Below, one piece after another: positions 23,313 through 31,473 of a DNA stretch of 32,254 nt. The first letter of the stretch is position 1. Each line of letters opens with the position of its first letter. The notes under the pieces were generated by a model that worked only from the letters and a program-made list of their open reading frames with translations, ran no database searches and had not been told where the DNA came from. This DNA is from Clostridia bacterium (GTDB lineage: Bacteria > Bacillota > Clostridia > Oscillospirales > CAG-272), in contig JAGBCV010000002.1 in assembly GCA_017937845.1 (NCBI GenBank), forward strand, positions 1 through 32,254, given 5' to 3'. The position numbers and the translations under genes were made by a program.

Positions 23313-24072
23313 CTTTTGATATCTCTGTGAGATACGTCAAGATCGACGTATACAAGCTCATAGCGAGCTTTTGCTGATACGCCTCCGTTTTGAGAAGCGC
23401 CGTTTCCTCGGGGTTGGAAAGAAATCCGCATTCCACAAGGACGGCGGGGATCTTCGCGTGTGAGAGGAGAAAAATAGAATCCCCCGATGCTTTGACTGTA
23501 CGGTCATTGTCCGCCTTGAGCGAAAGAGAATCCTTTTGGATCTGCTCGGCAAGGGTCAGACTTTTTGCGTGATTTTTGGAATAATAGACCTGCAAACCGC
23601 TGTATTTGGCAACGGGAAACGTATTCATATGGATGCTGACGAGGATCGCGTTTTCATATTGCTCGGTCATGGCAAGACGGGCATTCAGGTCGTCCCGCTT
23701 TTTGTGGTCGGAATCGGGAGAAGCAAGCTCGATATCCTCGCTTCTCGTCATGACGACGCGAACGTCTGCCAAGCGAAGCAGATGCTCCAGCTTTTTGGCA
23801 ACGGCGAGATTCAGATGCTTTTCGAGCGTGCCGTCAGCGGCGGAAGCACCGCCATCTCTGCCGCCGTGTCCCGCGTCGATGATGACCGTCAAGCGGCCCT
23901 CATCATCTGTGCCGACGGGAATGGATTCGGGCGGAAAAAAGGTCCTCCCAAGCCAAAGCGTCACCGCAATGAAGAGCATCGAAAAAAAGGAGAAGCGAAA
24001 AAGAAAGGTCATCGCCTTTCCGAAAGAAGGATTCAAGTAAAAATTCACCGCCGTTTCTGTCTTTTTTGACAA
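23299..24072 (-). CDS. cwlD: N-acetylmuramoyl-L-alanine amidase, CwlD type
   Basis: A 257-residue Amidase_3 zinc enzyme that cuts the amide between MurNAc and the stem peptide. One membrane anchor lies at about residues 24-42, and the catalytic domain outside has all metal and catalytic residues: H69 (DAGHGG), E84, H148 (SIHMN) and E214 (VECGF). Size and topology match CwlD, which makes muramic-lactam precursors in the spore cortex of endospore formers, but vegetative amidases share this form. The start is uncertain: the longest frame begins with TTG at 24072 without a ribosome site, GTG at 24048 and ATG at 24012 are alternatives, and the last has a GGAAAGG directly upstream. The C-terminal codons come from a repeat element. 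Confidence 0.88.
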   Translation of the reverse strand: MSKKTETAVNFYLNPSFGKAMTFLFRFSFFSMLFIAVTLWLGRTFFPPESIPVGTDDEGRLTVIIDAGHGGRDGGASAADGTLEKHLNLAVAKKLEHLLRLADVRVVMTRSEDIELASPDSDHKKRDDLNARLAMTEQYENAILVSIHMNTFPVAKYSGLQVYYSKNHAKSLTLAEQIQKDSLSLKADNDRTVKASGDSIFLLSHAKIPAVLVECGFLSNPEETALLKTEAYQQKLAMSLYTSILTYLTEISKAGDS

Positions 24073-24108
24073 ATATATGAAAACGGTGGTGGAATTATTC
24101 CGAAAATA

Positions 24109-24666
24109 TTATTGTGCTTTTGTGCCGAAGAGCTTAAATTCCTTTGTTCCGAGGAAATATGCGATACCGGCAAAAAGTGCGGGAAGAACGGAAGCGGCAA
24201 GATAACCGAACGGAGAACCGCCGAGCGCGGTCACGAGTCCAACGGCGGGCGCATCCCAAATGACCTCCAAAATAGCGGTGATCTGATGTACGCTCTTGTA
24301 GCCTGCGTAGTCCTTATAGAAATACGTCACGATATTGAGGATATTGAGAATAAAGCTCGGCGCGGAAGCGAGCAGTCCCATATAAAGACCTGCCAAGGGG
24401 CAGAGCTTCATTCTGCCGCCGTCTGCGGAAATCTTATTTTTTGCGCCGACGTTCCAAAGCTGAGAATGGATGAGAAAATAATAAAATGCGAAGACCGCGA
24501 TGGAGGCGAGGATCAAAATGGTATTGACGGTGGATGCGTTATTTTGCATATCCATGACGAGCAAAGGCGAGATGCAAACGATGCTGAAAACAGCAAGCGC
24601 GATGCGCGTTGTGAGAAGCTTTCCGATCTCCCCCTTGTATCTCGACCAAAATTCCTTGAAGTTCAT
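24109..24666 (-). CDS. Multi-pass membrane protein
   Basis: A 185-residue protein with about five hydrophobic segments (residues 20-38, 46-66, 88-110, 132-150 and 155-175). It has charged ends and a soluble-looking N-terminal stretch (KEFWSRYKGEIGKLL). An AGAAAGGA ribosome site precedes the ATG. It is the first gene of a leftward operon with cwlD, radA and a second membrane protein, 36 bases before the longest cwlD frame. The family is not recognised. Confidence 0.72.
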   Translation of the reverse strand: MNFKEFWSRYKGEIGKLLTTRIALAVFSIVCISPLLVMDMQNNASTVNTILILASIAVFAFYYFLIHSQLWNVGAKNKISADGGRMKLCPLAGLYMGLLASAPSFILNILNIVTYFYKDYAGYKSVHQITAILEVIWDAPAVGLVTALGGSPFGYLAASVLPALFAGIAYFLGTKEFKLFGTKAQ

Positions 24667-24713
24667 AGCAAAATCCTTTCTTTATTGAAAAGCTTTCGTA
24701 AAATCTTTCTTTT

Positions 24714-24742
24714 ATTATAAAATCTTTTTGCTTTTTCTGCAA
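24714..24742 (-). promoter_or_regulatory. Promoter of the membrane protein-cwlD-radA operon
   Basis: On the minus strand TTGCAG (plus 24737-24742) and TATAAT (plus 24714-24719) have a 17-base spacer. The leader is about 40 bases. Confidence 0.7.
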
Positions 24743-24803
24743 GAAGTTTATGAAAAATTTGCGAAAATCATGCGGAAAATTTACAGTTTCGCAACAATCG
24801 GCA

Positions 24804-25793
24804 TCAAACGATATCACTGCCGACGGGGGTGCGGAAGAGCTTGCGAAATTCCTGCGCGGTCTCGGTCTGCGGAAGCACCCACATGACCTTGGCAACGACC
24901 GCCTCCGTCGTCATATCGTATGCCTCGGGAAGCTCGTATTGCTGCTTGATCTTCAGACCCACGCGGTAAACGGACATATCGCTGCCCTCGTGAGGGACTT
25001 GGGTCGTGATGACGATGCGGACACCGCGGCTGATGAGCATTTCGATCTTATCGGCAAATTCGTTGCTGTCGTAATAAGGAAGACCGCCCACGCCGAAGCT
25101 TTCGATGATGACCGCGTGGCAATGCTCTGCGGCGTAATCGAAGATGCCCGCACTGATGCCGGGAATGAGTTTGATGACGAGCACGGAGGAGTCGAGCGCA
25201 TCGTAGAAGCGGACGGGCTCGGTGTAATGCTCGCGGATGTAGTGGCGCACTCTGCCTGCGCGGATGATGCCGACCTCGGGATAATCGACGCTGGAAAAGG
25301 CGTTGAAGCTCTTGGTCCTGTTTTTGCGTGCGCGTGTGCCGGCGATGATCTTGCCGTCAAAGACGATATGTACGCCGCAGGCGTCGGGGTCAGCCGCGTA
25401 ACGGAAGGCTTGCAGGAGATTGTCGCGCGCGTCGGTGTCGCGTTCGCTGATGGAGATCTGCGAGCCTGTCAGAACGATGGGCTTTTGGCTGTTCTGAATG
25501 AGATAATAGAGCATCGCGGAGGCGTATGCCATCGTATCCGTACCGTGTGTGATGACGAAGCCGTCGTAGTCGAAATATTGAGAGCGGATATAACGCGCGA
25601 TCTCAAGCCAATTTTCGGGGCGCATATTGGTGCTGTCGAGCTTGAAGAGCTGAACGGCGGAAACCTTGCAAATGTCCTTGATCTCGGGAACCTCGGAGAG
25701 CAGGTCTTCGGAGGTGATTTTTGGGGAAAGCCCCGTTTCCGTGGGCATAGAAGCGATCGTACCGCCTGTGGCGATGAGCAAAATATGTTTCAT
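24804..25793 (-). CDS. ansA: L-asparaginase (type I, cytoplasmic)
   Basis: A 329-residue enzyme that hydrolyses L-asparagine to aspartate and ammonia. The N-terminal ATGGTIAS carries the nucleophilic T12, and THGTDTM (82-88) carries the second catalytic Thr/Asp pair. Substrate-loop features such as 'LTGSQISISERDTDARDN' are intact. There is no signal peptide, which fits the cytoplasmic type I form. The GAAAGGA ribosome site is close to the ATG. It is transcribed divergently from aspartokinase, whose substrate is its product. No attenuator or terminator was identified; the downstream 60 bases show no clear hairpin. Confidence 0.93.
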   Translation of the reverse strand: MKHILLIATGGTIASMPTETGLSPKITSEDLLSEVPEIKDICKVSAVQLFKLDSTNMRPENWLEIARYIRSQYFDYDGFVITHGTDTMAYASAMLYYLIQNSQKPIVLTGSQISISERDTDARDNLLQAFRYAADPDACGVHIVFDGKIIAGTRARKNRTKSFNAFSSVDYPEVGIIRAGRVRHYIREHYTEPVRFYDALDSSVLVIKLIPGISAGIFDYAAEHCHAVIIESFGVGGLPYYDSNEFADKIEMLISRGVRIVITTQVPHEGSDMSVYRVGLKIKQQYELPEAYDMTTEAVVAKVMWVLPQTETAQEFRKLFRTPVGSDIV

Positions 25794-25864
25794 AAAAAAA
25801 TCCTTTCGGAAAGCTTTGTATCAATTTCTGTCGTTTGAGGGAGAAAAAACACCCGTATAAGAAA

Positions 25865-25893
25865 AGTATATCACGAACGCTTTCATTTTGCAA
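25865..25893 (-). promoter_or_regulatory. Promoter of the asparaginase gene
   Basis: On the minus strand TTGCAA (plus 25888-25893) and TATACT (plus 25865-25870) have a 17-base spacer and an extended TGA before the -10. The leader is about 65 bases. Confidence 0.75.
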
Positions 25894-25995
25894 CAGGCAA
25901 CGGCAAACCGAAACGAAATTTTCTTCATACAATATAGCGACGGAATGGTATTTCGTCATGACATGACCCAAGAGATGAAGAAAGAGGTGATTTCT

Positions 25996-27276
25996 GTGGA
26001 AGGAAAAGCTGTCAAGTTCGGCGGTACATCTCTTTGTGATGCGATACAAATGAAAAAAGCAGCGGAAATCGTGAGGGCAGACCCGAAACGAAGGGTCATC
26101 GTGGTTTCCGCACCGGGAAAACGAACGGCAAAGGATGAAAAAATGACCGACCTTTTGATCAGAGCGGACAAAACAAGCTCCGAAACGGAACGGGAAGCGC
26201 TCTTTTCCGTCATACAAAACCGATTTGATGAAATGATCCATGCGCTCCGTCTGCCTCTTGATTTCGGAATGGAATACAAGACGATGCGAAATTTGCGCGG
26301 AGATGCGCTGATCTCACGGGGTGAATATTTTTCGGCGCGGATATTTTCCGTGCTTCTCGGCATTACGTTTCTCGATGCGGCGGGGTGTATCTTTTTTCGT
26401 GCAGACGGCACGCTTGACGAAGCCAAGACGCGCGCCGTGCTTTCGGAAAAGCTTTCTCGCGCCGAGCGGGCGGTGATCCCCGGCTTCTACGGCAGTATGC
26501 CGAGCGGAGATATCCGTCTTTTTTCCCGCGGCGGCTCGGATATTACGGGTGCCATCGTTGCCGATGCCATGGATGCGGATATCTATGAAAATTTCACGGA
26601 TGTTTCGGGCTTTTTGCTTGCCGACCCAAACGCGGTTGCATGTCCGAGGACGGTTCCTGTCGTATCCTATCGTGAGCTTCGGTATCTTTCCGCCATGGGA
26701 GCGCGCGTGCTTCATGCGGATTCGATCTTACCGCTCAGAAAAAAGCAGATCCCCGTCGTCATTCGCAATACGAATGACCCGCACGGCGCGCATACGTGGG
26801 TCGTTTCCCGAAAAGAAAAGGGCATCGGCGGTATCGTCGGCGCGGTGGGTTATACGATGATCTCGCTCGAACGCGCACACGTCGGCGATGACGGCGAGGC
26901 TGTTTGCGCGTTGCTTTCCGTTTTGTCGTCCCACGGCTTTTCTCCCGTACTGCTTTCACATGAGCCGGATACGCTGAACGTCTTGATTCGGTATTGTGAT
27001 TACGAAAAGGCAGATAAGATCGCCGTTGCCATTCAGCAAGAGCTGGATGCGGAGATCGTAACGGTGCGCGGCGGTCTTGCGGAGATCGCCATCGCGGGCG
27101 AGGGCTTCACGGGAGAGATGCGCGCTTCTGTTTGGCGTGCTCTTGAAAAGGCAAGCGTCCGACCGCTCTTTGCGGCAAGCGTCACGGAGTCGTTCTCGCT
27201 CGTCATCGGCGTTTCGGAATCGGAGCTTTCCTCAGCGCTCCACGCCATCTATGACGCGCTCATCGCATATATCTGA
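25996..27276 (+). CDS. Aspartate kinase
   Basis: A 426-residue aspartokinase, which makes 4-phospho-L-aspartate for lysine, threonine and methionine synthesis. The N-terminal VKFGGTSL is the nucleotide-binding signature, 'SRGGSDITGAIVADAMDADIYENFTDVSGFLLADPNAV' spans the active site (about residues 175-215), and the last 140 residues form the ACT regulatory region. A GTG start at 25996 is chosen because AGAGGTGA sits five bases before it and puts KFGGTS at residue 7 as in homologs; the ATG at 25975 has only a poor site. It is divergent from asparaginase. No lysine riboswitch fits in the short upstream region. Feedback by lysine or threonine would depend on the ACT pair and cannot be read by eye. 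Confidence 0.93.
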   Translation: MEGKAVKFGGTSLCDAIQMKKAAEIVRADPKRRVIVVSAPGKRTAKDEKMTDLLIRADKTSSETEREALFSVIQNRFDEMIHALRLPLDFGMEYKTMRNLRGDALISRGEYFSARIFSVLLGITFLDAAGCIFFRADGTLDEAKTRAVLSEKLSRAERAVIPGFYGSMPSGDIRLFSRGGSDITGAIVADAMDADIYENFTDVSGFLLADPNAVACPRTVPVVSYRELRYLSAMGARVLHADSILPLRKKQIPVVIRNTNDPHGAHTWVVSRKEKGIGGIVGAVGYTMISLERAHVGDDGEAVCALLSVLSSHGFSPVLLSHEPDTLNVLIRYCDYEKADKIAVAIQQELDAEIVTVRGGLAEIAIAGEGFTGEMRASVWRALEKASVRPLFAASVTESFSLVIGVSESELSSALHAIYDALIAYI

Positions 27277-27289
27277 ACGTCAAATTTGT

Positions 27290-27344
27290 TAGCCTTCCCC
27301 AGCGGGGAAGGGGGACCGTTTTGCTTGCAAAATGGTGGATGAGG
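27290..27344. repeat. Interspersed repeat with AGCCTTCCCCAG start and GGTGGATGAGG end
   Basis: It begins with an 8-bp CCTTCCCC/GGGGAAGG hairpin (27293-27311), then a T/A-rich hairpin, and ends GGTGGATGAGG. The same ends frame a longer insert at 31524-31650. Its position right after aspartokinase is typical of intergenic repeat elements. Confidence 0.55.
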
Positions 27345-27386
27345 AGAATATTTTTAGGCTGAAATCAGACTTTGTTCTCCTTATCA

Positions 27387-27428
27387 GTCAGCTTACGCTG
27401 ACAGCTTCTCCGCTGGAGAAGCCTTTTT
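27387..27428 (+). terminator. Tandem hairpins with T run after aspartokinase
   Basis: A GTCAGC/GCTGAC hairpin (27387-27402) is followed by GCTTCTCC/GGAGAAGC (27404-27411 with 27415-27422) and TTTTT (27424-27428). Confidence 0.65.
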
Positions 27429-27453
27429 GTGTAATTTTTTGTCATCTTTTCAA

Positions 27454-27490
27454 GAGGAGAGGCGGAGAAATGCAAATCTCCGCCTTCCTC
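27454..27490 (+). terminator. Second hairpin before the radical SAM gene
   Basis: GGCGGAGA (27461-27468) pairs with TCTCCGCC (27477-27484), and the outer arms GAGGA/TCCTC extend it. TTGCCTTTTT follows, overlapping the next promoter. Confidence 0.5.
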
Positions 27491-27519
27491 TTGCCTTTTT
27501 CGGCATATTGTGATACAAT
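27491..27519 (+). promoter_or_regulatory. Candidate promoter of the radical SAM gene
   Basis: TTGCCT (27491-27496) and TACAAT (27514-27519) have a 17-base spacer and an extended TGA before the -10. Confidence 0.5.
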
Positions 27520-27549
27520 ATAAAAAAACAAAAATCGAGGAAATCTATC

Positions 27550-28386
27550 TTGTATTCACGCGTTTATTTGGAAATCACGAATATTTGCAATCGGAATTGC
27601 TCGTTTTGCATCGGAACGAACCGCACGCCGCGCCGTATGACGATGGCGGAATTTGATGCGCTCACGGACAAGCTGCAAGGTCACACAAAATATATCTATT
27701 ATCATTTGATGGGAGAACCGCTGACCCATCCGCTTTTGCCGTCGTTTATCGCGCGCGCCAAGGAAAAGGGTTTTCATTCCGCCATCACGACCAACGGCAC
27801 GCTTCTTGCGACCCGCGGAGAAGAATTGGTGAAAGCGGGCGTGTATAAAGTCAGCATCTCCGTTCATAGCTTTGAAAGCGGTACGAACGAGGACTATTTG
27901 CGTTATATCGGCTCATGCTTGGATTTTGCCGATCTTGCGAGCCGAAACGGCGTTCTCGTATGTCTGCGCCTTTGGAATCGCGGATATGACGAGGGACGCA
28001 ATATCGATACGCTCGCCTTGATGCAGGAGAGCTTTTCGGGTGAGGAATGGAAATGGAGCGCTCGCGGCGCTCGCATCCGAGATAAATTGCATTTGGAGTA
28101 CGGCGACCGCTTTGCTTGGCCCGACCTTTCCGCGCCCGATATGGGAGATTCCGTCTTTTGCTATGGACTGAAGGATCATTTCGGCATTTTGGTCGATGGC
28201 AGCGTCGTGCCGTGTTGTCTGGACCATAACGGCGTTATCACGCTCGGCAATCTGCACGAAGCCTCTCTTGACGAGATCTTGATCTCTCCGCGCGCTGTTT
28301 CGATGGCAAAGGGCTTTTCCTGCCGAAAGGCGACGGAGGAGCTTTGCCGAAGATGCGGATATGCGCGCCGTTTTGAACGAAAATAA
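27550..28386 (+). CDS. Radical SAM enzyme with SPASM-like C-terminus
   Basis: A 278-residue protein. CNRNCSFC (C13, C17, C20) is the radical SAM CxxxCxxC motif that binds the SAM-coordinating 4Fe-4S cluster. 'HLMGEPLTHP' is the GGE-like SAM-binding motif. Late cysteines (CYGL, 'VVPCCLDHNG', 'CRRCGY') match a SPASM auxiliary-cluster region. Such enzymes modify peptides or proteins, or mature other enzymes. No precursor peptide is seen next to it, so the substrate is unknown. The start is a TTG at 27550 with GAGGAAA upstream; it places the cluster motif at the usual distance from the N-terminus. It stands alone, between strong hairpins on both sides. Confidence 0.85.
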   Translation: MYSRVYLEITNICNRNCSFCIGTNRTPRRMTMAEFDALTDKLQGHTKYIYYHLMGEPLTHPLLPSFIARAKEKGFHSAITTNGTLLATRGEELVKAGVYKVSISVHSFESGTNEDYLRYIGSCLDFADLASRNGVLVCLRLWNRGYDEGRNIDTLALMQESFSGEEWKWSARGARIRDKLHLEYGDRFAWPDLSAPDMGDSVFCYGLKDHFGILVDGSVVPCCLDHNGVITLGNLHEASLDEILISPRAVSMAKGFSCRKATEELCRRCGYARRFERK

Positions 28387-28400
28387 GGGGACAAAGAAAG

Positions 28401-28448
28401 AACCACTATCGAAAGGAAAATCCTTTTGATAGTGGTTACAGTTTTTTT
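28401..28448 (+). terminator. Intrinsic terminator of the radical SAM gene
   Basis: A 10-bp perfect stem (28401-28410 with 28428-28437) plus inner pairing AAAGGA/TCCTTT, then a seven-T run (28442-28448). Confidence 0.85.
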
Positions 28449-28600
28449 GATGCAGGACGATTTGAGAATATCTTCATGCTCTTTTTCTGAGGCGTCGGTG
28501 TCTTTGGCGTTTGGATAACCGCTTCCCGAAAGTACACCGCTTCAAAAAAATTCATGCCGGCATGATCAAGTCAACAAAAAGCCCTTTCGCGCACAACGCA
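28449..28600. other. Intergenic stretch with a perfect 12-bp palindrome
   Basis: No credible gene is seen. A minus-strand frame of 39 codons (28436-28555) lacks a ribosome site and overlaps the terminator. CATGCCGGCATG (28553-28564) is a perfect palindrome downstream of the leftward XRE gene. Confidence 0.4.
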
Positions 28601-28822
28601 TCATTTCATTTCCGGATCATCGGTTCTGCCTAAAACATAATCAGCAGAGACGTTGTAATAATTGCAAAGTGTAAGCAGATGGTGGAGTGGAAGCTCGTTC
28701 GCACCACGCTCATATCGCGCGTACATCGTCTGCGAAGTGTGCAAAACCTCCGCGATTTCGCGTTGTGTTTTGTCGTGATCCTCTCTTAAATCCCTAATGC
28801 GTTTGATGTATTTTGTGCTCAT
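28601..28822 (-). CDS. Small XRE-family transcriptional regulator
   Basis: A 73-residue single-domain Cro/C1 helix-turn-helix protein (residues 5-62; TQREIAEVLHTSQTMYARYERG, LPLHHLLTLCNYYNVSADYVLG). It consists almost entirely of the DNA-binding domain, so it probably acts as a dimer without ligand control. The ATG at 28822 has GGGTGA upstream; a GTG three codons earlier is less likely. It has its own promoter and lies between the radical SAM gene and the SRP cluster. Its targets are unknown. Confidence 0.85.
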   Translation of the reverse strand: MSTKYIKRIRDLREDHDKTQREIAEVLHTSQTMYARYERGANELPLHHLLTLCNYYNVSADYVLGRTDDPEMK

Positions 28823-28861
28823 AAATATCACCCGTGTATCGTTTGTGGCGTTTATAGATTT

Positions 28862-28891
28862 ATTATATCAAGCAAATGCAAAAAATGTAAA
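28862..28891 (-). promoter_or_regulatory. Promoter of the small XRE gene
   Basis: On the minus strand TTTACA (plus 28886-28891) and TATAAT (plus 28862-28867) have an 18-base spacer and an extended TGA before the -10. Confidence 0.55.
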
Positions 28892-29060
28892 AAATAGTAA
28901 AAAATTGTGTTTTGACCTTTTCAAAGATGCTGTAAAGGCAACAAGTTGAACATTTTTTGATACAAATAAACCCTTAAAACCATTATAGACCAAATTTGAA
29001 TTATTTCAAGCATTTTTTGTAAAAATCGCAAAGAAAATCAAAGAAAAAACGAAATAACCC

Positions 29061-29089
29061 TTGACAAACGGGGGAAAGTGTGATATACT
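29061..29089 (+). promoter_or_regulatory. Promoter of the ylxM-ffh-rpsP-khpA operon
   Basis: TTGACA (29061-29066) and TATACT (29084-29089) have a 17-base spacer and an extended TGA. The start would be near 29096. Confidence 0.8.
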
Positions 29090-29131
29090 CTGTAAAGTTT
29101 TTAGCTTTACAGACATACGCGGTCATCCGCG
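29090..29131 (+). promoter_or_regulatory. Two hairpins in the ylxM leader
   Basis: CTGTAAAG (29090-29097) pairs with CTTTACAG (29105-29112), and CGCGG (29118-29122) pairs with CCGCG (29127-29131). The second touches the first base of the GGGAGGA ribosome site (29131-29137) and could modulate translation of ylxM. The first starts at or just before +1, so its left arm may be only partly transcribed and it could equally be an operator. Confidence 0.4.
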
Positions 29132-29144
29132 GGAGGATATCCAA

Positions 29145-29492
29145 ATGTTTGAAAAGAATCTGCATCTCACCGTTTTGTTTGACCTTTACGGCGAGCTTTT
29201 GACCGAAGCGCAGAGCAAAATGTTCGATTATTACTATAACGATGACCTTTCGCTTTCGGAAATTGCCGAAAATACGGGCATCACCAGACAGGGCGTGCGC
29301 GACAGCATCAAGCGCGCGGAGGACGCTCTCCTCATTTTTGAAAGAAAGCTCGGTCTTGCCGAAAAGCTCGAACGCATCTCTCGCAAATCCGAAGAAGCGG
29401 AAACGCTTCTCCATAGTCTTAAAAGCAAATATCCCGAGGCATCTGCCGATTTCGACCACGTCGCGGAGATCTTCGGTTCCATTTCGCTTTAA
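29145..29492 (+). CDS. ylxM: YlxM family SRP-associated DNA-binding-like protein
   Basis: A 115-residue helical protein with a sigma-region-4-like helix-turn-helix (LSEIAENTGITRQGVRDSIKRAE, about residues 38-62). It matches YlxM, which in streptococci binds SRP components and stimulates their function. The ATG at 29145 has GGGAGGA upstream. It is the first gene of the conserved ylxM-ffh-rpsP cluster and is followed by ffh after 38 bases, in which there is a small GCGGC/GCCGC hairpin. Confidence 0.92.
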   Translation: MFEKNLHLTVLFDLYGELLTEAQSKMFDYYYNDDLSLSEIAENTGITRQGVRDSIKRAEDALLIFERKLGLAEKLERISRKSEEAETLLHSLKSKYPEASADFDHVAEIFGSISL

Positions 29493-29530
29493 CCTTCCAT
29501 ACGCGGCTTGCCGCAGAAAAGGAGGACAAT

Positions 29531-30880
29531 ATGTTTGAAAATCTTCAAGAAAAACTCGCTGACGCCTTCAAAAAGTTCAAAAACAAAGGCACCTTGACCG
29601 AAAAGGACGTAAAAGAAGGAATGCGCGCCGTAAAGCTCGCACTTCTCGAAGCCGACGTAAACTTTAAGGTCGTCCGCGAATTTATAAACAAAGTCACGGA
29701 ACGCGCTGTCGGCTCTGAGGTTTTGGAAAGCCTTATGCCCGCGCAGCAGGTCGTGAAAATCGTAAACGAGGAGCTTACCGCTCTCATGGGCGGCTCTCAG
29801 GCAAAATTGCAGATCTCTTCGAAACCGCCTACGATCATCATGATGGTCGGTCTTCAGGGCGCAGGTAAGACGACCCACACGGGTAAGCTTGCCGCGATGA
29901 TGAAAAAGCAGGGCAAAAACCCGATGCTCGTTGCGTGTGACGTTTACCGTCCCGCCGCGATCAAGCAGCTTCAGATCGTCGGTGAAAAGGTCGGCGTTCC
30001 CGTTTACACAGAGGGCGATAAGATCTCCCCTGTCAAGATCGCCAAGCGCGGCGTAGAATACGCTGTGAAAAACGGACACGATATGGTATTTATCGATACC
30101 GCGGGCCGTTTGCAGATCGACGAAGCCATGATGGAAGAGCTCGTCGATATCAAAAAAGAGCTTGAACCCACCGAAATCTTGCTTACCATCGACGCGATGG
30201 CAGGTCAGGATGCGGTCAACGTAGCCTCTACCTTTAATAATATGCTCGATATTACGGGCGTTATCGTGACCAAGCTCGACGGCGATACCAGAGGCGGTGC
30301 GGCTCTTTCCGTCAAATACGTGACGGGCAAGCCCATCAAGTTTATCGGTACGGGCGAAAAGATGGATGCCATCGAGCCTTTCTATCCCGACCGTATGGCG
30401 TCGAGAATCCTCGGCATGGGCGACGTGCTTTCCTTGATCGAAAAGGCTGAGCAGAATTTCGATATGAAAAAAGCGGCAGAGCTGGAGGAAAAGCTCCGCA
30501 AATCCCGCTTTACTCTGACCGATTATCTCGATCAGATGACACAGCTCAAAAATATGGGTTCTCTCGAATCCATTATGGGTATGCTTCCCGGTGTTTCCCC
30601 GAACGCGCTCAAAGATGCGAAGTTCGATGAAAACATCATCAAAAAAACGGAAGCCATCATCCTTTCCATGACTCCCGCAGAACGCGAAAAGCCCGAGATC
30701 ATCAATTATTCCCGCAAGACCCGTATCGCTAAGGGCTCCGGCTCGACGGTCGAGGAGGTCAACCGCCTTTTGAAGCAGTTTGAAGCGGTCAGCAAGATGA
30801 TGAAGCAATTTTCGGGTGCCAAGGGCGCGAAAAAGCTCGCAAAGCTCGGCGGCAAAATGGGCGGCGGCTTGCCGTTTTAA
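29531..30880 (+). CDS. ffh: Signal recognition particle protein Ffh
   Basis: A 449-residue SRP54 GTPase that binds signal peptides of nascent membrane proteins with 4.5S RNA and docks with FtsY. The N domain (1-95) is followed by the G domain with P-loop GLQGAGKT (107-114), DTAGR (189-193) and TKLDGD (247-252). The methionine-rich M domain comes after about residue 295 ('MKKAAELEEKLRKSRFTLTDYLDQM', later 'GMLPGVSPN' and the 'SGSTVEEVNRLLKQF' RNA-binding region). It ends in a GGK-MGGG tail. An AGGAGGA ribosome site precedes the ATG. It is complete and of usual length. Confidence 0.97.
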   Translation: MFENLQEKLADAFKKFKNKGTLTEKDVKEGMRAVKLALLEADVNFKVVREFINKVTERAVGSEVLESLMPAQQVVKIVNEELTALMGGSQAKLQISSKPPTIIMMVGLQGAGKTTHTGKLAAMMKKQGKNPMLVACDVYRPAAIKQLQIVGEKVGVPVYTEGDKISPVKIAKRGVEYAVKNGHDMVFIDTAGRLQIDEAMMEELVDIKKELEPTEILLTIDAMAGQDAVNVASTFNNMLDITGVIVTKLDGDTRGGAALSVKYVTGKPIKFIGTGEKMDAIEPFYPDRMASRILGMGDVLSLIEKAEQNFDMKKAAELEEKLRKSRFTLTDYLDQMTQLKNMGSLESIMGMLPGVSPNALKDAKFDENIIKKTEAIILSMTPAEREKPEIINYSRKTRIAKGSGSTVEEVNRLLKQFEAVSKMMKQFSGAKGAKKLAKLGGKMGGGLPF

Positions 30881-30967
30881 TCATAGGTAATTCAGCGATC
30901 TTTATCGCTTGAAAAATTATATCAAAGCAAAAAATCATTTTATATTTTATTTTTGGAGGACACAAAA

Positions 30968-31213
30968 ATGTCAGTTAAAATCAGACTCAAAAGAATCGGT
31001 GCTAAGAAAGCTCCTTTTTATCGCGTAGTTGTTGCAGATTCCCGTTACCCCCGCGACGGTAGATTCATCGAAGAAATCGGTTACTACAACCCCCTCACAA
31101 ATCCCGTTGATATCAAGATCGACGCTGAAAAGGCTGCTAAATGGATTTCCAACGGCGCACAGCCCACTGAAACCGTTAAGAGCTTGCTCAAAAAAGCCGG
31201 TATCACCGAATAA
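30968..31213 (+). CDS. rpsP: 30S ribosomal protein S16
   Basis: An 81-residue ribosomal protein of the small subunit. The N-terminus [19 protein letters not shown] and '[20 protein letters not shown]' are diagnostic of S16. The ATG at 30968 is chosen because GGAGG (30955-30959) precedes it; an ATG five codons upstream overlaps that site. It lies 87 bases after ffh, with an AT-rich gap that might hold an extra promoter, and 14 bases before khpA. Confidence 0.97.
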   Translation: MSVKIRLKRIGAKKAPFYRVVVADSRYPRDGRFIEEIGYYNPLTNPVDIKIDAEKAAKWISNGAQPTETVKSLLKKAGITE

Positions 31214-31227
31214 TTGAGGTTCGTCTA

Positions 31228-31467
31228 ATGACCGATCTCAAGGAAACTCTCGCCAATATTGCGAGAGCGATTGTAGACAGTCCTGACGACGTAGTTGTTT
31301 CCGTAACAGACGAAACCGAAACAAGCATCACCTTGAAGCTTACCGTGGCTCCCCCCGATATGGGCAAGGTCATCGGTAAACATGGCAAAATTGCAAAAGC
31401 AATTCGTCAGCTTATGAAAGTTGCCGCTACCGGAGCAGGTAAAAAAGTTACAGTCGATATCGAATGA
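31228..31467 (+). CDS. khpA: KH-domain RNA-binding protein KhpA
   Basis: A 79-residue single KH-domain protein with the GxxG loop GKHG in 'GKVIGKHGKIAKAIR'. KhpA pairs with KhpB/Jag in Gram-positives to bind RNA and influence cell division and envelope genes. TGAGG precedes the ATG. In many Bacillota rimM, trmD and rplS follow; here a strong terminator comes first. Confidence 0.95.
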   Translation: MTDLKETLANIARAIVDSPDDVVVSVTDETETSITLKLTVAPPDMGKVIGKHGKIAKAIRQLMKVAATGAGKKVTVDIE

Positions 31468-31473
31468 ATATCC

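Noticed and set aside
28436..28555. 39-codon leftward frame, Lys- and Pro-rich
   Set aside because: No ribosome site, overlaps the radical SAM terminator, and begins inside a palindrome; noncoding by balance of evidence.
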